Part shown: piece after piece, positions 1-13,600 of the stretch | Layout of the letters: each line of letters begins with the position of its first letter | Numbering within the stretch: the first letter of the stretch is position 1 | NCBI GenBank assembly: GCA_012295275.1 | Contig: CM022678.1 | Location: 6,530,059-6,594,058 of the forward strand | DNA from: Chrysomallon squamiferum | Lineage: Eukaryota; Mollusca; Gastropoda; Neomphalida; Peltospiridae | Direction: 5' to 3' | DNA length: 64,000 bases | Translations under genes and position numbers: made by a program | Notes under the pieces: model-generated | Told to the model about the DNA's origin: nothing | The model's input: the letters and a program-made list of their open reading frames with translations, nothing else | Databases searched by the model: none

Positions 1-86
1 AACAAATACAAAATATAAAAATCTTTGTCAAATTTATAATTCCTTATTCGAAATTCCGATTTTTTTTTTTTTTTTTTTTTTTTCAG

Positions 87-123
<37 letters not shown>

Positions 124-1228
124 TGCAAGAAATATGTTTTAAAAATAAAGGAATGTTGCATGAAAAATACTATAAACAAACACACACACACACAATAAAG
201 ATAAATATAAGATAATAAGAAAATTTAAAAAGAAAAAAACATTTGTTGACGGCAAAAGACAGAGAGAGGACAACAGCATATATATTATAAAAATGTATAC
301 ACCATAATTACAGAACTGTTTCACGAGTATAAGCATCAAACTCTATGAATGCATGTGTGTGTGTGTGTGTGTGTGTGTATTTGTGTACATGCCCTTTATG
401 CTCTTATGTGAGATTTATAATTCTTCAGGGAACATTTTCTTTATACATATATATCTTGTGAAATGCTACGTCATTATTTCTTTGCTCTATCTGACAGTTA
501 CAGTTTTGCGATAGCTGCGGAAATAGGTCACATACACACTAAAGGTCAATATTATTAGACGAAAACTGCATATTCACTTCCAGGGTCGGTGAGATGAACT
601 TAAATGGTGGAGAGGGGTGGAGCTGGGGTTTGCGGTATGATTATGAGAACAAAATAAATACAAATCAATTAGATTAAAACAGATATAAAACGCTGGACAG
701 TTAGGAATTCACCGGAAGGTTAAAATAATTTGTGCAGGAGAACGAGATTGCCGGACACCATAAATTTACGATGACGTGAAAGTTCACATCGAGGCCAGTT
801 AAAAACGCTGAGATAAAACAAAAAAATGGGGCAAGGATGGTTACTGGGTATATACATGAATTAAAAATATGTGTTCACAGATGAGGATCGATGTTCGGAA
901 AGCTATGCTGTAAGGAAGCTTAGAATGACGGTGGTAAAACTGCACCAAGAAAGAAAAAAAAAAAAATGCAAATTCATTGAGTTCGTTTCTAAGATATAGG
1001 CCTAAGTATATGAACGGGGGCTGGGGTGGGGGGATGAATCGATATGACTCTGGGACCGTAACTGAGAAAAATGCAAATTCATAATTACAAAACCAAATGA
1101 ACTGGATGAAAAATGCCAATTCATTCCCAGGGCGGTTCAAGATAAAAAAAAAAATAAATTAAACAAAAAAAGAAAGAAGAAAAAAAGAACCAAGAGACTA
1201 AAAGGAATGATGTAATAATGATACCGTA

Positions 1229-1282
<54 letters not shown>

Positions 1283-1414
1283 ACAAATTTACTCGAAGGC
1301 TTATGTCAAACATGATTTCCGTTAAAGATAATTTTTATTTATTTCATGCAGTACTTCAATCAACACGTGAATACATCAGTGCCATTAAACGTATGTTTGT
1401 GTGCGTGCGTGCGT

Positions 1415-1469
<55 letters not shown>

Positions 1470-2218
1470 CTACTAACACCCAAAATAAAATAAAATCAGT
1501 CGACGCTCTACCACATTAGAACTGACGAAATGTTTACAACGGTTAAGAAAGAAAGAAAGAAAGAAAGAACTCTGGATACAAACAGAATTCGTCGGTGGTG
1601 AAAATACCGGCTATTGTATTATTATTATTATTATCGTTTATTATTTCAAAATACGTCAAATTAAAATGACTAGATGTTCTTTTATCTAAACTATGATAAG
1701 TTATGCACGTGACATGGGCGATGCTGAGCACGTTCTGTTAAACTTGACTGGTATTTTTGAACTGACTTCATCGTAACGTTATCTGAAAAATTGGTGGTCA
1801 GATGTTGGAACACTGGCGCCATTTGGCTGCTTGTCGTATGTGCAATTTTCCGTAGATACACCCATTTATTTAATAACTTTATAACGAGTCGTTAGATATT
1901 TTGTTTCCTGTTTGGCCTTTCCACAGTGAAATTAATATACGCAAATTGTCATGTTGAAATCCTACACAACATTTGTTTTTGATATATTTCAATATACAGC
2001 GTAAAACAAATTTATAATCATAACTTTTACCCATCTGCTCAGTAAAACGTTTTAAGTGCCTGTGTGCTCGTTTTAATTTTTGCAACAACTTGAAGTAAAC
2101 ACAAATTAAAATCAAATAGATCAACCGAGTAATTTGAAATATTAGCAATTTTATTCAAATTCTAGGACTCACCATTACATCTTAGTACATTACTTTGGAG
2201 TCCTTAGCATCGTGCTAA

Positions 2219-2286
<68 letters not shown>

Positions 2287-2875
2287 ATAATAATAAAAAT
2301 AATAATAATAAAATAACTTTAAATACGTGAGGCGCAACCAAATTCTAAAAAAACCCCACTGAATACGCGAAGAAATAAACAACACGAAAACTGTGTGTAT
2401 AATATAATATATACAGATATATAGGAATAATTAGAACAATTAATCTTGCATATAGCACAAGGCACCTTAAAGTTAAGAAAAAAAAAAAAAAAAATTGGGA
2501 GATTATAAAAAGTGTGAGGTTCACATAACACCGACGTAATCTCCTACGTCATTCAACATATCTTTAATACCTGTACATGATAAATAAAAGCCCCTATTCT
2601 GTACATGCAGCGCTAAACAAAAATATTAATTCTTCTAGACAATCCTGAACGCCCCCTGATAAAAACTTTGGAACCGCTCCTGAAGATGTTACAAAGTTAA
2701 AGATGATTTTGACAATGACAAAGTCGAAAGTTCAATATGCTGCACAAAAAAAAACACGCACAGACAAGACAAATTATATAAACTTTTATTTTATTACTGT
2801 ATGTAAAGTGGATACACAAAAATATATGACGAAAAATAGATTATAATTTAAGTATACAAATATTTGGACGTGTGC

Positions 2876-2941
<66 letters not shown>

Positions 2942-3641
2942 ACCTACACACCTTTGTATGTGTCTAGATATATGTGATGTTTGTGACTTTGTATGCCTTT
3001 GGGAGTGAGAATATAACTCGTCTGTATTTTGTGTTTTCTGAATAATAAATATTTATATCTTTTGTATAAAAAATATAAAAATATAACATGTAAGTAAGCA
3101 TTTCTAGGAATATACTACATACAGTAATAAACATGAGCTTATTAAAAGTATCCATTCTACGTAGAGAATGGATTAGAGACAGACAAACAGACATATACAT
3201 ACACACAAAGAAACAAAGGGAGACAGAGAGAAAAAGAGAGAAATAAAGAAAGACAGATACTCATAAGGAGGAGAGAGACTGAGATACATAGAGAGATACA
3301 GACAGAAAGAATGAGAGAGAGAGAGAAAAAAAAAACAAAACAAAGGAGAGCAAGTAAGGTATCATATTTGCAATAGGTTTCTTTAATCATTTAAACAAAA
3401 CTTAAAAATTAGATAACTCAAAACCAATCATTTGCATTTGTGCATAAAATAATGAAAAAAATATACATTCACAGATGCCTTCGTTGACATTATAAATAAT
3501 TTATATTTTAATTTTTGGTATCAGTTTTTATGAAATATGAATTTTGCGTGTTCAGTTTTTTTTTTTTTAATTTTTTTTTTTTATTTCCTTCATAAGTCGA
3601 GGTATGCATAGATCTGAAACAAGGGTTTATTTTTTTTTTTA
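1..3641. other. Intergenic AT-rich repeat-laden sequence
   Basis: No credible gene is seen here. The stretch is AT-rich and packed with simple repeats: poly-T near 61-83, CA near 90-120, GT near 357-380, AAT near 1233-1277, GT near 1426-1468, TAG near 2219-2285, AT near 2885-2938 and a GA/AC-rich patch near 3170-3350. The short open frames are low-complexity translations of these repeats and resemble no family I know. A short motif (GAAAAATGCAAATTCAT and variants) recurs about three times between 960 and 1125. The far right end is the 3' flank of the minus-strand dehydrogenase gene. Confidence 0.7.
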
Positions 3642-5952
3642 TTAATCACGTTTTTTGTCTGTCAGTTTGTACTGAGGATCAATACCAATATCCTCAAATT
3701 TCTTTATCAGTCGAACAGCCTTCTGTGGCAACATTCTGAAATGACAAAAGTTTGTGTTTTGTATAATATATTTTTTTCATTTATGTTATTTACTTATTTC
3801 TGTTAACATTATGAAATTATGATAAAATGTGTGTGTATGTCTGTGTAGTTTGTGTGCATGTATATGAATATATATATGTGTGTAGTAGGACACACACACA
3901 ATCACTCACCAGCACACACAAGAACAAACACATTAATTATAAAAACATCATCAATAACAGTACAGTGCAATAATAAAAGAACAGACACTAGTTATTCACT
4001 AAAATTATAAAACTATGAAAAATCTATTTTAAAAAAAAAATCTAATTCTTAACGTTAACAAAACTGGATTACTACTGAACAGTGAAATGAAAAGTATGGA
4101 TTACTAACGAGGCTATTTTGATGTTCAACCACATGTGTCTGGGAACAAAAACAACTGTGTCTCCTCTCAACATCCCATCAACTGCATTCCATGCCGTTTC
4201 CTTTGGAGTTAGCAGCTTTGAAAACCTTAAGGAAAAAAAAAACAGAAAAAGAAATGAATAATAATAATAATAATAAATAGATAAATAAACTGAAAACAAG
4301 AAAAAAAATAAAAATAAAAAAAAATAAAAATAAAAATAATAATAATTAAATAAACTGAAAAGAATAAATAAGTAAATAGATAAATAGATAGAAAATAGAG
4401 AAATAAATAAATAAATATATAAATAAATAAATAAGAATTAAACAAATTAGAAATATAAAATAGATAACTCGATAAATTAATAAATAAAATAGACAAATAA
4501 ATAGCAAATAAATAAATAAATAAATGAATAAATAAATAAATAAATAAATAAATAAGAATGAAATAAGTAAGAAATATAAAAATAAATAAATAGATAAATA
4601 AATTTAAAAAGTTAATAGATAATAATAAATAAATCAATCAATCAATAAATAAGAAATAGATAAATAAATAACTATAACTAAGCAAACAAACACATACAAA
4701 TTCAAGTAACTTTATTTATTCTGACTCATTATTTATCATGATCTATAACAACCAGTTAAAAAAAAAGAAAAAAAAAGATGGAATCATAAATTAATAAAAA
4801 CATGCCACTGATTTAATTAGAAAAATTCTAGACAATTTTGACAATGACTAGACAAATTTGAAATACAGACTGAAAAAAACAACAACATAGTTACCCCAGT
4901 TTAATAAATTTAGTCATTCCTGTATCCACAAACAAAGGGCAGACAACTGTCGTCTGGATTCCTGTTTTCCCAAGACGGTCAAGCTCCTCATTCAAGGCGT
5001 CTGTAAATCCATAAACTGCAGATTTGGAGGAACTACAACAGACAGATCAATAAATGAAAAAGTGAACCGTTATGAGGCAGCAGACTCTGGTTCAAATCTC
5101 ATCAAGTGTAAGTAAAACTTTTTTTCTTGAATAATGATAAAATAATATCTGTCAGTCATATCACATCTATAAATATCCAACCACACATATATTTATATTT
5201 ATACATCATTAAGTATTTAAAAATGTCACTCCTCACAATCCATTTATTTAGAAACTTACAAAACATTTTAAGGCATTAATTTGCATTAGCAGCAAAATTA
5301 ATTTTATATATATATACTGTCTCATAAACAGAAGAATATACTACAGCTTTTGATAAACCAATCATGAAGCAGTGCTATAACAGTCCAAAGAGCAACATTA
5401 GGATACTAGATCATGTGACCGCTAGCACCTAGGCCCTGCACTTTAACTCTTGAACACACTAATTTAGATAAGTATCTAATTATTTATTTTCAGGTGTTGG
5501 CATACCTGTAATCAACAAGAAAGGCTGTTCCTGCAACTGCTGACATGGAGGCAATGTTAAGGATGTAACCATGGTTACGTTTCATCATTGATGGCAAAAA
5601 CTCTCTAACCATCTGTTAAAATACAGAAGTACTGAAATAAAAGTTTGTGTTTAAAGTAGCCATTGTTCTAAAGAAAATTTGACAAACTTCTTATTTTTGA
5701 TCATTATGACGTTATAATAAATAATAAAAATTAATTATATTATTTTGCATAAAATGGGTGCTCAAGTCTGCTATAAGCTGTTTGCTTGTTTTTTGTGGAC
5801 CCAGTTTAGAATGCATTTTAATACTTTATATATAGAACTACATTTATACATCTATTCATAATTATCATAATTTTGTATTTGTCTATATAAAAACACATAC
5901 ACACACACATTACACACACACAGATATAGATAAACTCAAACACATTTATCTA

Positions 5953-5997
<45 letters not shown>

Positions 5998-6998
5998 GTA
6001 TGTACAGGCACACATACATACACACACAATATATACATACACATACATATTCACATACATACATAAGATAATCACAAATTCATTCAAAAATGCCAACAAA
6101 TGAAATATTTTAATACCCATATCTGTGCCAGAATGTTAACATCAAATGTTCTGCGAATATCAGACTCTTTAAGATCAAGCAATGCACCTCCATTTAAAAT
6201 CCCAGCGTTGTTAACTAGGATAGTTATCTCCCCTACATCTTCTCTCACTTTCTCAGCAATTTTGTAAATTTCTTGGCTACTGGTTACGTCACAGGTGTAA
6301 GGGTAGGCAACTCCGCCTATACTTTCAATTTCTTTTGCAGTGTTCTCGTTATTTTCCTAAATAATACAAATATAATGTAATTTACACCGTTACTAAAATG
6401 AGTGTTTAGGAATGTGTGTGTGTTTCTGTATGTATACTTGTGTGATAATACAGTGATTATAATATAGATAACTTTAGATAACTTCTTTTATCTCCACGTT
6501 CAAATCATGTTCAGAATTAATTGCAAATGTGACATTTTATCTTTCTCTCTCTCTCACACATATATACACACACACAGACAAAAGGTTACACATTCACATA
6601 ATTAAAATATTAATAATAAAATAATAATAAAAAATAGAATAAAATAAATTATATATATTACATTATAATTTATTTAATGAAAACAAATAAATTATTAATA
6701 AAAGTTAATATACATGCATAATTACATAAATAAATAAATAAACTGTTAAAATTAAATCAGTATCATTTTAAAGATGTGCAAATGAAACCTTATTAATATC
6801 CCACAAAACCACGGTCGCTCCACGTCTGGAGAACTCGAGTGCCAACTCTTTTCCAATTCCATGGCCGGCACCAGTTACAAGGGCAATTTCGCCATGGATA
6901 TCTTTTGGTTTTTTGGGGAAAATAAGCCGATAAATTGCTTCCGCATACAAAAATAAAATTTCGAGCACTAAAACAACCATTTCAACGGCCCTGTTCAT
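3642..6998 (-). CDS. SDR16C-family short-chain dehydrogenase/reductase (HSD17B11/13 or RDHE2-like)
   Basis: Six coding exons on the minus strand, in transcript order: 6998-6789, 6356-6117, 5612-5506, 5032-4895, 4225-4076, 3735-3642. They sum to 939 bases (312 aa) and keep frame across GT-AG introns. The N-terminus has a hydrophobic stretch (about residues 5-27) followed by PKKPKD, typical of the ER or lipid-droplet anchor of this family. The NAD(P)-binding motif TGAGHGIG is at 42-49, Asp67 at the end of beta-2 suggests NAD(H) preference, and NNAG is at 119-122. The catalytic set is N144, S172, Y185 and K189 (YSSSK), the same numbering I recall for human HSD17B13. Family members oxidise retinol, steroids or lipid alcohols on ER and lipid droplets; which substrate applies here cannot be told. 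Length is slightly above the usual 300 aa. The donor of exon 1 (GTTTCA) is weak. The gene is head-to-head with bystin. RDH10 is a less likely relative. Confidence 0.9.
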
Positions 6999-7424
6999 GA
7001 GTGCATATGCGTATATGCAATAATTATTGCATATCTAATAAGCAAAAATTATAAAATGAAAAGAAAAAACTTAAACATAAAAAGAAGTAAATAGGTCACT
7101 CTCGGATAATGAAATTCCCAGAGCAAAATAACTCAGTAAAAAAAAAAAAAAACGGGAGGTGTTAATTATGCGTTTTATTTAATCTCTATAATAGTGTATA
7201 TTATTATATGACATTTAATTGTACCGTGTAAAACAAATGCTAATAACACCCGATTTAAAATAAATATCCAACAATAGCATGACGTTATTAATGAAGACAA
7301 ATTTTAAGATATCATTTTTATTAATAAAAACATTAAAACTAATAACCAATTTCATTTAACTCCGTCCGTCAGACATACTTCCGGTTAAGGAAGCACGTGT
7401 GTTTATGTTTATTTGTGACGGAAG
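6999..7424. promoter_or_regulatory. Putative bidirectional promoter between the SDR16C gene and BYSL
   Basis: The two start codons lie 426 bases apart in divergent orientation, so the promoters must overlap or abut. On the bystin-proximal side there is an ETS-type site (ACTTCCGG, 7377-7384) and an E-box CACGTG (7394-7399) just upstream of the ATG at 7425, with locally raised GC. No TATA box is obvious near either ATG. ETS sites close to the start are common in divergent housekeeping promoters. Transcription start sites are not known, so this is inferred from layout and motifs. Confidence 0.55.
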
Positions 7425-7623
7425 ATGGGGAAGTCAAAGAAATTAAAACTGTCAAAAGGCAGTCGGGACGAACAGTTACCATTAGCTAATCAATATATAT
7501 CAGACGAATTAGTGAAAGAAACAACCAGAGTTAAAGTTAAAACCAGGAAAACAGAGGATGACGAGGTATAATTATAAGCACATGTTACATGTTTTCGCAC
7601 GGTACCAATTGCCGTCCTTTTTT

Positions 7624-7697
<74 letters not shown>

Positions 7698-10600
7698 AAA
7701 GTCATTAGTTTCCATTATATTTATATTATGATGAAAAAAAAATGTGTGCTTATTTCTTTAACTTTGATTATAGTTTGTCGATAATATTAAACGCAGCTTA
7801 AATATTTCTTCATTATCAGTTACTGTGCATACTATATTTATTAAGACGCAAACAATTAGATAACAAATGGCAACATGTGAAATAATTTAATAAATGTTAT
7901 AATACATTAACAACTGGTTGCTTCAACATGATCATGTAATCAAGATTACTCTCCAGATTTTACTGAAATGTAAAATGTTGATATTACTAAAGTAACAAGT
8001 TGCATGGTAAAGAAAGTATGCCTTGAGTAAGCAATTAATATGCAATAAAAAAATCTTAATGAAATTTACAGTTTATGATGATGATGATGATGATAACAAC
8101 AACACTAATAAAAATAAAAAAATAATAATAATAATAATAATTTTTGTCTGCAAAGAAATATACTGTTTTTTAAAAAAAAAAAAAGTGTCATGCTTTCTAT
8201 CTGTTAAATTTACACAGTAAGTATTAATGTTTGTTTTGTTTGTTTATTTAATTTTCACAGTTTGTGGATGACAAACTCAGTAAGAAGATTCTGGCACAGG
8301 CACGTGCACAGCAGGAAGAACTTGAAGAAGAATACGGCATTGCTGGGTAACATAATCATTTATTCTGTGACTTGTACAGATACTGTTTAGTTAAAACAAA
8401 ATGAGAAAAAACCCCAAACCTCCCACAGAAATAAAACAATAGTTAAATAAATAAATAAATAAATAAATAATAATAGTAATAAAAAATAAAATTTAAACTG
8501 AAATCAGATTAATTTGAATAAGAGGATGCAGACTGAATTATTGTTATATTTATCCGTAAGTGTTAATGACTGTGTCCTACAGATTGTTATTTAAAATAAA
8601 CAACAAAAAAAAAACAAAAAAAACCTTCCCAAGAACCAACAAAATAAATTAATTAAAAATTTAAAATAAAAAGGATGCAGATTAATTATTTATACAAGTT
8701 TCCTTCTGTTGCAATAGCACATTTCACTTCAGTTGTTAAACTACTTTATTATTAATTATTATTCTAAGTTATTACTATTCCACTGAGTTATTATTATTAT
8801 GAATCAATGCTTTTGTTTAAAATGAAAATTCTTTTCAGTCCTGGGACAAAAGGAAAGAAAAATATGAATCAAACAAACTCTGTCAGACTCAGAAGTGACA
8901 GTGCAGCTGAAAATGCATCTGATTCAGAAGAAGAAATTCAGTCTGGGGGTGAAGAGTTTTATGAACAGATTGTAAGTTATTTTTGCTTGAATCCATGCTC
9001 AGATAAGAAAGAGAGATCACTATATTTATTTTGATTTTAGTGTATCTCTCTCTCTTTCTCTGTCGCTCTCTCTCTACATGTATATGTGTATATATATACA
9101 TTGTATGTGTGTTTATATATGTTTTTAATTCATGAATGTGTTTTATTGTGTATGTGAGTATCAGTTTGCATTTGTATGTCAGTATATTTGTTTGTCTGTA
9201 GATGTGTGTGATTTGGGTCAGATTAATGTTTGTATGTCAGGTTTATTTTTGTGTGTCTGTAGATGTATGTTATTTGGGTGTAATGAGTAATGTGATGTTT
9301 TTTTATCTGTGTATAAACATGTTTATTTTGTCTTTGTGTGTGTGTGAATAGTTAACTGTGAATGAACATATAAAAATTTTGGGCTATGCTATTAGAAATA
9401 TCCATGAATTTTTACCTATTGTTATTTCCAATTTCCAATTTATATCTCTGTAGTTTCTTTCTTAATTTTCTCTTTTTAATACATTTTAAAATAAAATAAT
9501 AAAACTTTGGTTTCAGGATGTATATGAAGACGACAAAAAAGCTCGGCCTGTTTTCACATCTGAGTGTTTCTGTTGTTCCTTTTGTGATTTTCTTTTTCAA
9601 AAATAAAACACAAAAGTTTATTTCAGACTGTAAACGAAGATGATGAGAAAGCTCTGTCTACATTCATGTCAGAAAACCCACCAGTGCGGCGTACATTGGC
9701 AGACATTATCATGGAGAAGATCACAGAAAAACAGACAGAAATCAGAACACAGATGTCAGGTAACTGAAAATACTGAAAAATTAAAAAACAGATTAAAAAA
9801 CAAATTAAAAAGATATATATATATATATATATATATAACAGAAAATTAAAGGGATGCAACAAATATACTATCCTTGAGGATATTACCAAATCAAACTAAA
9901 AAATGGAAATCAGATAAAAATCCCCACAAAAGATGATATTTGACCAATCTTTAAACTTTACATATTAATAAAATAGCTGCTTTTTAACATTTATTATTAT
10001 TTTTTTTTTTTTTTTTAAATGTATTATTTAGATTCAAGTGAGAATAATAAAATGATAACGCATATATAGCAGAGAGTGAACTGTGATTGTAGGTATTTTA
10101 TTTGTTAACTGTGACAGATAACGCCAGTGTGAACTTGGAGGAGATAGATGAAAGGATTGTTGCAATGTACAAATCTATCAGAGACATTTTGAAAAAATAC
10201 AGAAGTGGAAAACTGCCGAAGGCTTTTAAAGTGATTCCAAACTTGAAGAACTGGGAGCAGGTAAGACTTGCTTTGATCTTTCATATCTACACACTTGATA
10301 GGTCTTTTTTTAGTGATTTCCAGATTCCTGTCATTCACCATTGCTTAAAAAGAAATATTAATAAATAAAGATATTAAAATCTAAGCATAGTAAAGTAAAT
10401 GAATAAACTAATAAAAATTAAATTACAGTACCGTTGTTCGTTAAGTTTCATTACAGATCATGCATGGATCTTGGAGTCAAAATTATTTGCAGACATTTTT
10501 GTGAAATGGCACATTGTCTGTAAATAACCTGTAGTAATTTTTGATTTATTTAAGACAATTAGTATTGCCCATATATTGCCATTTTAATTAAAAACACTGT

Positions 10601-13600
10601 TTTGAGGCTGTTTTAACTGAAAATAATGTGTTATTTATTTCACCATTTTATGTGAGGATATATAATCTGTTTGTATTCATATTAGTGCAGCCTGTAACCA
10701 AAGCCATTGTGTCATGACTTAGTGTATTATCTGTTAGATTCATACATGGGCAAGCTTAAGCCTGCAGAACTTTCTGAATGGCGTGCCTAATTTCATGAGG
10801 AAAATAACTGTTAGGGCTGATATAATCCTCGTGTAATTGTTTGTATCTGTGATATAGTTCTAGTTATAGCTACAAGTTTTAATAAGCTTAAAAAAATATA
10901 TATATATATGTTAACATGTTAAATAATCTTGTTTAGGTTTTATCTTCGAATTTTAAATTCATTAAATGTTTTAGTGAAAAAAATCAAACAAATATCCCCC
11001 ACCCCCCAAAAAAAGGTACACACACAAAATAAAAGAGAAAAAGAAACAAATTGTGAAATGCTCTGGGTTTGAGGATCAACTACAAGTTATTTCCTTTGGC
11101 TAATATATCAAAGACAGTCAGATTTCGTCCTTACCTGTGAGAAAGTACTTATGTAAAGAAATCCTTTTGTTACTGATTGACAAGGATAACCTGTGCAGCA
11201 GTAGCAGTAGATTTGCTTTCTCAGCCATCTTTATATGTAACTGTATATTTAACATAACTGATATTAATATTAAAAAATGTAAATGTTCATCAATTTATTT
11301 ATTAATACTGGAGTGGTTTTTTTGTGTGTTTTATTTTCTTCAGATTTTGTACATAACAGACTATCTAGGATCAATTACTGACTAATCCTATGAGTAATTT
11401 CCTTTGACTAATATATCAAAGATAGTAATATTTTTGGGGGTTTGTTTTTTGTCAGATTTTGTACATAACAGACTATCTAGGATCAATTACTGACTAATCC
11501 TATGAGTAATTTCCTTTGACTAATATATCAAAGACAGTAATATGTTTTTTGGGGGTTTGTTTTTTGTCAGATTTTGTACATAACAGAACCAGACACTTGG
11601 TCAGCTGCAGCCATGTATCAGGCCACAAGAATATTTACCTCAAATCTCAACGCTAAGATGGCTCAAAGGTGAGTGCTTCACGGAAAATTAGTGAATTTAC
11701 ATCATTACTGTCACGAATACTTTATTGTTAGCAAAGACTGAGTAACAACTAAAGGATGCAATATTATTATTGTCAGGTATTAATTAATTATAATGTACTA
11801 TGCTGTCTTTGGGAGGGTGCATGTATATGATATCTCACTGCTAATCAGAAAAGTGACCTATGAAATGGCTAGCCAAATGCAGAATAATCGGAAATGAAAT
11901 GTGATGTGTAATTGTTAAATAAAACATTTTCTTTCATTATTGTTAGATTTCACTATCAAGTTGATATCTTTCTAAAGGTCATATGTTTATCAAAAATGGT
12001 GCAGAGACTGCAGTATAGAATGATTTGAAATGTGTTAGTAATATCTTCCATTCTCTGTATGCTCTGTTAATGAAATTCTTCTCCTTTTTTTTCCAGATTC
12101 TTCAATCTGGTTCTGTATCCACGCATACGAGATGACATAGCTGAATACAAGAGACTGAACTTCCATCTGTATCAGGTAAAAATATTCTGTATTAAAAATA
12201 TTAATTATAAACAAAATAAAAACGAACCATTTATATGACTTATTAAAGAATGTTTAATAGTCTCAAACGAACCATTTATATGACTTGTTAAAGAATGTTT
12301 AATAGTCTCAAACGAACCATTTATATGACTTGTTAAAGAATGTTTAATAGTCTCAAACGAACCATTTATATGAGTTATTAAAGAATGTTTAATAGTCTCA
12401 AACAAACCATTTATATGACTTGTTAAAGAATGTTTAATAGTCTCAAACAAACCATTTATATGACTTGTTAAAGAATGTTTAATAGTCTCAAACAAACCAT
12501 TTATATGACTTGTTAAAGAATGTTTAATAGTCTCAAACAAACCATTTATATGACTTGTTAAAGAATGTTTAATAGTCTCAGTCTTTTATTATGATTAGTG
12601 CACAAGGTGTAATAGATCATAACATATTTCTCATTACTGTTCTGAACAATCAGTTTACAGTAAAATAAAATAAAAATTTAGTTATGAAGAATGAATTTAT
12701 TATTTAATTTTAGTAAAAATAATTTTTAAATTGTTTTTTTCACACAGGCTCTTAGGAAATCTTTGTTCAAACCGGCAGCGTTTTTCAAGGGAATTCTTTT
12801 ACCTTTGTGTGAGGTGAGTGAATTAATGAATATCTGAAAACTTTGGAAGTAAAGATTTCTGATTTAAAAGTTGTATGATATTTGGTTGTTTTATGTAGAT
12901 TATTACTTTTTAAACGTTTCAAATTATACAAGTTTTCATTTTTTTTAATACTTTGAATTAAAATGTCATCCAAAAATGTTAAAAATAGAGATTACTAATA
13001 TAAATAAATAAAATAAAAAAAATCTATATTTTTTTTAGTTAAAAAGTGTAGATATTTTCAAATATGAAACCAGTATCATTATTAATACAATGATCTACTT
13101 AATAAATTATTATTTCATTTAGGTAAAAAAAAAATTAATGGAACATACTTTTTACAGATGTGTATTTTATATATATATATCTTTATACAAACACATAAAC
13201 ATTATGGTTCATGGCAATAACAAATGTAAATGTCCATTATAATAGTTTAAATTAATTGAAATTAGTGTCTGACAGTTTGAAATTAAACAATTTCAATTTT
13301 ATTCAAAGGCAGGTGACTGTACTCTGAGGGAAGCTATTATTATTTCAAGTATTCTGGCAAAGAACTCCATTCCTGTTTTACATTCTGCTGCAGCCATTTT
13401 GAAAATTGCAGAAATGGATTACAATGGTGCAAATAGTATTTTCCTGAAAACACTTCTGGATAAGAAATATGCACTTCCTTACAGAGTTGTGGATGCAGTG
13501 GTTCACCATTTTACAAGGTTTTTAAGTATTTTTTATATACAGGTTTTATTTTCTGATTATTTTTTTTAATTTTATTTTTAATGAATATTTTTTAGTATTT

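Noticed and set aside
4227-4637. 136-residue hydrophobic minus-strand frame in an SDR16C intron
   Set aside because: Translation of AAAT/ATAA repeats in the intron between exons 4 and 5; no conserved features.
7490-7705. Arg-Glu repeat frames (also near 33622-33966 and 39421-39645)
   Set aside because: Translations of CT/GA dinucleotide tracts.
12205-12540. 111-residue repeat protein on the minus strand ([14 protein letters not shown] units)
   Set aside because: By-product of a 45-base minisatellite in a bystin intron; the unit length is divisible by three, which keeps a frame open.
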